A stretch of 64,000 nucleotides of DNA, taken from the NCBI RefSeq assembly GCF_017068395.1, contig NZ_CP070619.1, forward strand, positions 6,758,001 to 6,822,000, given 5' to 3'. The stretch comes from Rhodococcus pseudokoreensis. Lineage in GTDB: Bacteria; Actinomycetota; Actinomycetes; Mycobacteriales; Mycobacteriaceae. The notes beneath the pieces were generated by a model. The model was not told where the DNA came from. It was given only the letters and a program-made list of their open reading frames with translations, and searched no databases. A program made the position numbers and the translations under genes. Below, one piece after another: positions 59,253-64,000 of the stretch. Position 1 is the stretch's first letter. Each line of letters begins with the position of its first letter.

Positions 59253-61199
59253 ATGTCCACCTACTTCCAGCCCCGGAAATACGCGGCGACGGACTTCGCG
59301 TCGACCACCGCAACCGACGAAGCCCTGCCCGTCGTCGTCGTGGGCGCAGGCCCGGTCGGCATGGGCGTGGCGCTCGGCCTCGCGCAGCGCGGCATCCCCG
59401 TCACCGTGCTCGAGGCCGCCGACCAGGTGTCGTTCGGCAGCCGCGCCATCTGTATCTCCCGGCACAGCCTCGAGGTGGCGGCCCGGCTCGGGTTCGGGCC
59501 GGCACTCGAGAAGATCGTGCTCCCCTGGGTGGGTGGCCGCAGCTTCTACCGCGACGAAGAGGTGCTGCACTTCGAGATGGCGCACGGCGAGCACGACGTC
59601 CGCGGACCCATGGTCAACGTGTCGCAGTCCGAGATCGAGCAGATCATGACCGACACCCTGCTCGCGCACCCGCTGATCACGTTCCACTGGTCGTCGAGCG
59701 TCGCCGGGGTCCTGCGGTCGGACGAGGACGTGACCCTCGACGTCGACACCGCGTTCGGTGTCCGCCGGCTCCGCGCACGGTGGGTCGTCGCCGCCGACGG
59801 CGGTCGCAGCCGGATGCGGGAATTGGCGGGAATCCGCTTGCAGGGAAACAGCTATGAGGGCAGCTACGTCATCGCCGACATCCATTGGGAATCGGCGCTG
59901 CCCGCCGAGCGGATGGTGTGGTTCGACCCGCCGAGCAACCCCGGATCGACGATCATCATGCATCGGCAGCCCCGCGACATCTGGCGCATCGACTACCAAC
60001 TCGACAGTGCCGACGACGCCGAACTCGAGACGCAGGAAGACCGCATCCGCGACCGGATCACGCGGCACCTCGACTGGCTCGAGAACGACGTGCCGTGGAC
60101 CCTCGAATGGCACGGCTTCTACCGTGCGCACGCGCTCGCGCTGGACGACTTCACGCACGGCCGGATCCTGTTCGCCGGCGACGCCGCCCACCTGGTTCCG
60201 ATCTTCGGCGTCCGCGGGCTGAACTCCGGCATGGAGGACGCCGAAACCCTCGCCTGGACCCTGGCCGCCGTCGTCAACGGAACGGCGGACCGCGCACTCC
60301 TGCAGGCATATTCGTCCGAGCGGCGCGACGCCTGGCAGCAGAACGTCGACAACGCGGGCAAGTCGACGCTCATCATGTCGCCCGGCAGCCACGGTTACCG
60401 CACCACCCGCGACGCCGTGCTGGCGCTGGCCACGACCCGTCCGGAGTTCGGTCACCTCATCAACCCGCGGCAGTCGAGTGCCACGCACGCGCACCTGTCG
60501 CCGCTCACCTGGCCGGTGGCCGAGGGGACGACCGGTGTGCTGCCCGGGGATCCGATGGAGGACCGCCGCGTTCGGGTCGTCACCGCCGGGGGACCGGTGG
60601 AGTCTTCGCTGAACCGCGTCCGCGGAACGGGTTTCGCGGTGCTGGGCATCGGCGTCGACGCCGCCGGTGCCGACGTCGTCGCCGCCCACGCCGCCGCGAT
60701 GTCGATGGCGCTGGCGCCGGAGTCGGTGCGCGCGGTCGTCGTCCCGGCGCAGGGTGTGGCGGTGGACGCGGCGGACGACCTGACGGTCCTCGACGATCCC
60801 GACGGTGCGCTGGCGCAGGCCCTCGGCGCGTCCGCGGGGGAATGCTTCGTGATTCGTCCGGACGGGCTCGTCCTGTGCCGGATCCGGGACCTGTCGCTGC
60901 TCGGCGACGTGCCCGCGCACCTGCGAGCGGCGACCGCCCCCGTGCTCGGTGTCGTCCCCGCGCACACGGAGACGACTGCGACGCCGGGGGAACTGCTGCG
61001 CGAGAACGTGTGGACGGGGCTGTCGGAGGCGCTGGACCAGGCGGAGGACTCGGACCGCGAGGGATTCCTGACCCGGCTCGCGTTGCTGCTCGGATCGCAG
61101 TCGGGCAGGCGGGAGTTCGAGGAAGCGCTCGCCGCCGCCTCCCACGTGAGTGGGAAAGTGTGCTCCGGCACGCCACGGCACTCACATGTGGGCGCTTAG
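59253..61199 (+). CDS. FAD-dependent aromatic-ring hydroxylase (MhpA/PheA type)
   Basis: A 648-residue group A flavoprotein hydroxylase. The FAD loop is VVGAGPVGMGVALGLAQRG (about 29-47), the DG motif WVVAADGGRSRMRE and the GD motif GRILFAGDAAHLVPIFGVRGLNSGMEDAE. A thioredoxin-like C-terminal part typical of phenol hydroxylase and MhpA follows (from about residue 430), then an extra helical tail. It would hydroxylate a phenolic ring with NAD(P)H and O2. The last about 17 residues (from HVSGKVCSG) are encoded by palindromic repeat copy B. Confidence 0.87.
   Translation: MSTYFQPRKYAATDFASTTATDEALPVVVVGAGPVGMGVALGLAQRGIPVTVLEAADQVSFGSRAICISRHSLEVAARLGFGPALEKIVLPWVGGRSFYRDEEVLHFEMAHGEHDVRGPMVNVSQSEIEQIMTDTLLAHPLITFHWSSSVAGVLRSDEDVTLDVDTAFGVRRLRARWVVAADGGRSRMRELAGIRLQGNSYEGSYVIADIHWESALPAERMVWFDPPSNPGSTIIMHRQPRDIWRIDYQLDSADDAELETQEDRIRDRITRHLDWLENDVPWTLEWHGFYRAHALALDDFTHGRILFAGDAAHLVPIFGVRGLNSGMEDAETLAWTLAAVVNGTADRALLQAYSSERRDAWQQNVDNAGKSTLIMSPGSHGYRTTRDAVLALATTRPEFGHLINPRQSSATHAHLSPLTWPVAEGTTGVLPGDPMEDRRVRVVTAGGPVESSLNRVRGTGFAVLGIGVDAAGADVVAAHAAAMSMALAPESVRAVVVPAQGVAVDAADDLTVLDDPDGALAQALGASAGECFVIRPDGLVLCRIRDLSLLGDVPAHLRAATAPVLGVVPAHTETTATPGELLRENVWTGLSEALDQAEDSDREGFLTRLALLLGSQSGRREFEEALAAASHVSGKVCSGTPRHSHVGA
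61143..61192 (+). repeat. Palindromic dispersed repeat, copy B
   Basis: Outer arms CCCACGTGAGTG (61141-61152) and CACTCACATGTGGG, with a nested GTGC/GCAC stem. Same orientation as copy A at 41532-41580, with about 38 of 49 aligned bases identical. It lies inside the 3' end of the hydroxylase gene. Confidence 0.75.
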
Positions 61200-61202
61200 C
61201 CT
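61197..61202 (+). promoter_or_regulatory. Predicted -10 box of the dihydroxyacetone kinase gene (leaderless)
   Basis: TAGCCT, whose TAG is also the stop codon of the hydroxylase gene, six bases before ATG 61209. Confidence 0.45.
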
Positions 61203-61208
61203 GGGGGC

Positions 61209-62942
61209 ATGGCGCACGCACAGTTCCTGAACTCACCGAAGACCTTCGTCGTCGACGCCCTCCGCGGGACCGTCGCCACCACCGGCGACCTCGAATGGCA
61301 TCCGGAACCGGGCTATCTCACCCGCCGGGAGCCGTTGCCGTCCGGGCGGGTCGCGTTGCTGTCCGGCGGTGGGTCCGGGCACGAACCGCTGCACGCCGGA
61401 TTCGTCGGCCGGGGCATGCTCACCGGAGCCTGCCCCGGCCTGATCTTCAGCTCGCCCAACGCGCTGCAGGTGCGGGCCGCCACCCGGGCCGTCGACGCCG
61501 GTGGCGGAGTCGTGCACATCGTGAAGAACTACACCGGCGACGTCCTCAACTTCCGCATCGCCGGCGACCTGGCGGCGGAGGACGGCATCACGGTCGAGCA
61601 CGTGCTCGTCGACGACGACGTCGCGTCCGAACGGGAGGACGGACCCGGACGTCGCGGCACCGCGGCCACGATCGCGGTCGAGAAGATCTGCGGCGCTTCG
61701 GCCGAACGCGGAGACGACCTCGCCACCGTCGCGGAATTCGGGCGACGCACGGCCCGGAACTCGCGCAGCATGGCGGTGGCACTGCGAGCGTGCACCGTGC
61801 CCGGGTCGGACTCGCCGTCGTTCGACCTGCCGGAGGGGCAGATCGAACTCGGGATCGGCATCCACGGCGAACGCGGAACCGAACGGGTCGACGCGCTGCC
61901 CGCCACGGAACTCGTCCGCCGGCTCACCGACCCCGTGCTGGACTCGCTCGGCGTGCAGCGGGGCGATCCGGTGATCGCGATCGTCAACGGCCTCGGCGCG
62001 GCCCATCCGCTGGAGTTGCAACTGCTGTTCGGTGAACTCGCCGACCATCTCGCAGACCGGGGTGTGGTGATCCGACGCTCGCTGGTCGGCAGCTTCGTCA
62101 CCGCCCTCGACATGGACGGCGCGTCCATCACGCTGGTGCGCTGCGACGACGAACTCCTCGACCTGTGGGACGCACCGACCGCCGCACCGGGATGGCCGAA
62201 CGCCCCGGCCGGTGAATTCCGTGGTGTCGCAGACCGATCCGCGGTGCAGTTCCGGTCGGACGTCGCCTCCCGCGAGGACGAATCGGAGGTGCCCGGCACG
62301 GCCGGTGCCCTGGGCCGGGCAGCGGTGGGGGCCTGGATCGGCGCGTTCGTGGAGAAGGTGCTCGCCGAGGAGCCGAACCTCACCGACCTCGACCGCCGCG
62401 CGGGCGACGGCGACTTCGGCACCAACATGGTGGCCGCACTCGACCACGTCGACGCCGCGGGGATCCGCGACCGGTACTCCCCGGCGACGGTGTTCGAGTC
62501 ACTGTCCGACGCCTACCTCGGTCACGCGGGCGGCACGTCGGGCGCGCTGTTCGGGGTCTGGTTCCGGCAGTTCTACCGGGTGGCCGCCGACGCATCGCAG
62601 GGGCTGGACTCGACGGCGATCGCCGCCGCCGCACGGGCGGGCCTCGACACGATTCAGGAACTCGGCGGGGCGCAACCCGGGGACAAGACGATGATCGACG
62701 CCATCGACCCCGCGGTCGCAGCCCTCGAATCAGCCGCCGAACAGGGCAAGAATCCGGCCGACGCCCTGGCCGAGGCCGCGGACGCCGCCGCCCGCGGCGC
62801 CGAGGCGACCGCAGGTATCACCGCGCGGCGCGGCCGGGCCAGCTACGTCGGCGAGGCGGCGCGAGGCGTCGTGGACCCTGGAGCCCTCGTGCTGTCCTGG
62901 TTCTTCGCCGAGGCCGCGGAAGCAGCCCGCAGCACCGGGTAG
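61209..62942 (+). CDS. Dihydroxyacetone kinase, fused DhaK-DhaL
   Basis: A 577-residue ATP-dependent kinase. The DhaK part has LLSGGGSGHEPLHAGFVGRGML and H219 in GIGIHGERG, the His that binds the substrate carbonyl covalently. The DhaL part (from about residue 360) has DGDFGTNM and GGTSGALFG for ADP-Mg binding and ends near residue 570. It phosphorylates dihydroxyacetone or a similar short keto-sugar such as erythrulose. Its place after a ring hydroxylase is unusual. It has its own predicted leaderless promoter. Confidence 0.9.
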   Translation: MAHAQFLNSPKTFVVDALRGTVATTGDLEWHPEPGYLTRREPLPSGRVALLSGGGSGHEPLHAGFVGRGMLTGACPGLIFSSPNALQVRAATRAVDAGGGVVHIVKNYTGDVLNFRIAGDLAAEDGITVEHVLVDDDVASEREDGPGRRGTAATIAVEKICGASAERGDDLATVAEFGRRTARNSRSMAVALRACTVPGSDSPSFDLPEGQIELGIGIHGERGTERVDALPATELVRRLTDPVLDSLGVQRGDPVIAIVNGLGAAHPLELQLLFGELADHLADRGVVIRRSLVGSFVTALDMDGASITLVRCDDELLDLWDAPTAAPGWPNAPAGEFRGVADRSAVQFRSDVASREDESEVPGTAGALGRAAVGAWIGAFVEKVLAEEPNLTDLDRRAGDGDFGTNMVAALDHVDAAGIRDRYSPATVFESLSDAYLGHAGGTSGALFGVWFRQFYRVAADASQGLDSTAIAAAARAGLDTIQELGGAQPGDKTMIDAIDPAVAALESAAEQGKNPADALAEAADAAARGAEATAGITARRGRASYVGEAARGVVDPGALVLSWFFAEAAEAARSTG

Positions 62943-63067
62943 TCACCGCATGCGGGGCACGGCACGTAGGGTGAGGAGGAGAACGCCGAGTCGTGCTGCG
63001 CAATCCCGTCGCCACACCTCTCCCGACCTGCGTACGGGACGCAGAATCACGGACGGACAAATAGACA

Positions 63068-63865
63068 GTGGAAGACACCGCCAGCCGGGGAATCCAGGCC
63101 TTCATCGCCGATGTCGTGGAACGGGGTGGCAAGGCGGTCCGGCTCACCCACTCGCGGCGCAACCCCGTCCAGGTGTGGGGTGACGACGGCACGAGTTGCA
63201 TCGTGCGGGTGCGTTCCAAACTCAGCGGCGACTGGCAGGCCCGCAAACAGGACGAGTCGCTCGACGACGACGACACCGGCTCACAATTCTGGGTGTTCGT
63301 GGACCTTGCGAGTTCGCCGGAGGAGTTCTTCGTCGTGCCCTCGTCCGAGGTCGCCGACGACATCCGCGCCGAGGTGGACCTGTGGATGATGGACACACCC
63401 GGTCGCACGCGGACGGGGCATCACGCGATTCCGCTGAGCCGGGTCGCGCACGGCCGCGGGCGCTGGGATCTGCTCGGCCTCGCCGGTGAGAAGGACCCCA
63501 GCCGCTACAGCGACGCGCAGCGCGCCACGACGGCGGCCACGTTGCGGGCCGACGCCGCCGCCCGCGCCTCCGCCAGGAAGAAGCCGGCAAAAGCGACCGC
63601 AGCGCTGGAGGAACTGGTCGATACCCGGCTCGAGGTGGTCGCCGACTTCGAGGGATATCGGTTGGTCGGACGGTTCGATTCCGGCACCGGGACGCTGGAG
63701 ATCACCCGCGGTCCGATGCAGGGCCGCCGGTTCCCGGATCCCACGACCGCGGCGACCGCCGTTGCCAGTCACATCAGCGGCGACGTCGAGACCCGCGACG
63801 GGTGGGAATTCTGGCGCACTGAACAGGGCGAGCGAATTACTCTGGGGCAGAACAGTATCCGATAG
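63068..63865 (+). CDS. Unknown protein with PD-(D/E)XK-like N-terminus and RAMA-like C-terminus
   Basis: A 265-residue soluble protein from GTG 63068. The N-terminal half (IQAFIADVVERGGKAVRL, then CIVRVRSKLSGDWQ, then FWVFVDLASSPEEFFVVPSSEVADDIRA) has the strand-helix order of restriction-type PD-(D/E)XK domains, although the catalytic acid is not obvious. After an Ala/Lys-rich linker, the C-terminus (RLVGRFDSGTGTLEI, RRFPDPTTAATAV, DGWEFWRTEQGERITL) looks like the RAMA domain found with restriction and DNA-methylase proteins. A role in handling modified or foreign DNA is possible but unproven. It stands alone. Confidence 0.55.
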   Translation: MEDTASRGIQAFIADVVERGGKAVRLTHSRRNPVQVWGDDGTSCIVRVRSKLSGDWQARKQDESLDDDDTGSQFWVFVDLASSPEEFFVVPSSEVADDIRAEVDLWMMDTPGRTRTGHHAIPLSRVAHGRGRWDLLGLAGEKDPSRYSDAQRATTAATLRADAAARASARKKPAKATAALEELVDTRLEVVADFEGYRLVGRFDSGTGTLEITRGPMQGRRFPDPTTAATAVASHISGDVETRDGWEFWRTEQGERITLGQNSIR

Positions 63866-63975
63866 TTCCCCGAAACTCGTTCGGCGCGCGGCGGTTGAGA
63901 ATACCCTGAGGTGGGTATCGCAGACATGATCCGCCGTGCCCCGGCGGGAGTGGCCACGGCCGATGGGAGCTCATC

Positions 63976-64000
63976 ATGCGAATCGTCGACGGCGCACAGT
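63976..64000 (+). CDS. Start of a further gene (partial)
   Basis: ATG 63976 follows GGGAG at the right distance and the frame (MRIVDGAQ) stays open to the window edge. Too short to identify. The 110 bases before it hold a CCGCCG/CGGCGG hairpin (63931-63947) with no T-run. Confidence 0.4.

Noticed and set aside
57839..59260. A His/Asp-rich antisense frame opposite the second MHS permease (similar frames oppose other transporters)
   Set aside because: It mirrors the hydrophobic codons of the membrane protein and has no start signal or homology-like pattern.
63931..63947. CCGCCG/CGGCGG hairpin as an intrinsic terminator
   Set aside because: No T-run follows and it lies shortly before the next gene's start, so termination is not supported.

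Overview
The window is high-GC actinobacterial DNA and most likely comes from the chromosome of a soil Rhodococcus of the jostii/opacus type. The main reasons are a mycothiol-dependent gentisate pathway, a 3-hydroxybenzoate 6-hydroxylase whose active-site residues carry the same numbers as the characterised Rhodococcus jostii RHA1 enzyme, mycobacterial-style genes (13E12-like DUF222-HNH, FabG3-like SDR, PtpB-like phosphatase), dense oxidative catabolism, and many apparently leaderless genes. I see no rRNA, tRNA, CRISPR, IS element or prophage. No stretch over about 300 bases lacks a gene, except 23971-24296, which holds a gene remnant.

Layout. 1-6.5 kb (minus): a tightly coupled SWIM / DUF5691 / MoxR-ATPase / DUF5682 / VWA operon, related in content to E. 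coli yehLMPQ and cut by the left edge. 6.6-13.3 kb: small housekeeping or stress genes (SRPBCC, monooxygenase-like, two GNATs), a MarR regulator with an acyl-CoA ligase, a patatin and a secreted lipase. 13.3-17.9 kb: polar amino-acid ABC importer, SulP transporter and endonuclease IV. 18-24 kb: hipBA toxin-antitoxin, a lipoprotein, an unknown protein with a PPOX flavoprotein, an SOS-boxed DUF222-HNH gene, and a DinB/MDMPI-fold protein. 24-29 kb: three SDRs, a secreted phosphatase and an aldo/keto reductase. 29-33.7 kb: choline to glycine betaine module (aldehyde dehydrogenase, APC permease, choline oxidase). 33.8-39.2 kb: thiolase and acyl-CoA dehydrogenase, then a Baeyer-Villiger-type monooxygenase plus patatin opposite a TetR. 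39.2-40.3 kb: CorA-like channel.

40.3-46.3 kb is a complete 3-hydroxybenzoate to gentisate to fumarate plus pyruvate pathway. The uptake permease and 3-hydroxybenzoate 6-hydroxylase run on the minus strand; an IclR regulator, gentisate dioxygenase, fumarylpyruvate hydrolase and mycothiol-dependent maleylpyruvate isomerase run on the plus strand. Two matching palindromes mark likely IclR operators. An SDR with an apparent internal deletion and a divergent LysR follow.

48-63 kb holds two adjacent plus-strand operons that look like an undescribed route for a hydroaromatic or alicyclic compound. The first has an MHS permease, a shikimate-dehydrogenase-like enzyme, an OYE/FadH-like reductase, an aldo/keto reductase, a Gfo/Idh/MocA oxidoreductase, a 3-ketosteroid-dehydrogenase-like desaturase and a TIM-barrel isomerase. 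After a LysR gene and a terminator, the second has another MHS permease, an aromatic-ring hydroxylase and a fused DhaK-DhaL kinase. The right edge has an unknown protein with an apparent RAMA-like C-terminus and the first codons of another gene.

Across the window about twelve genes have a TANNNT -10 box placed 6-7 bases before the start codon, predicting leaderless mRNAs. Two copies of a roughly 50-bp palindromic repeat lie at the 3' ends of catabolic genes (41.5 kb and 61.1 kb).
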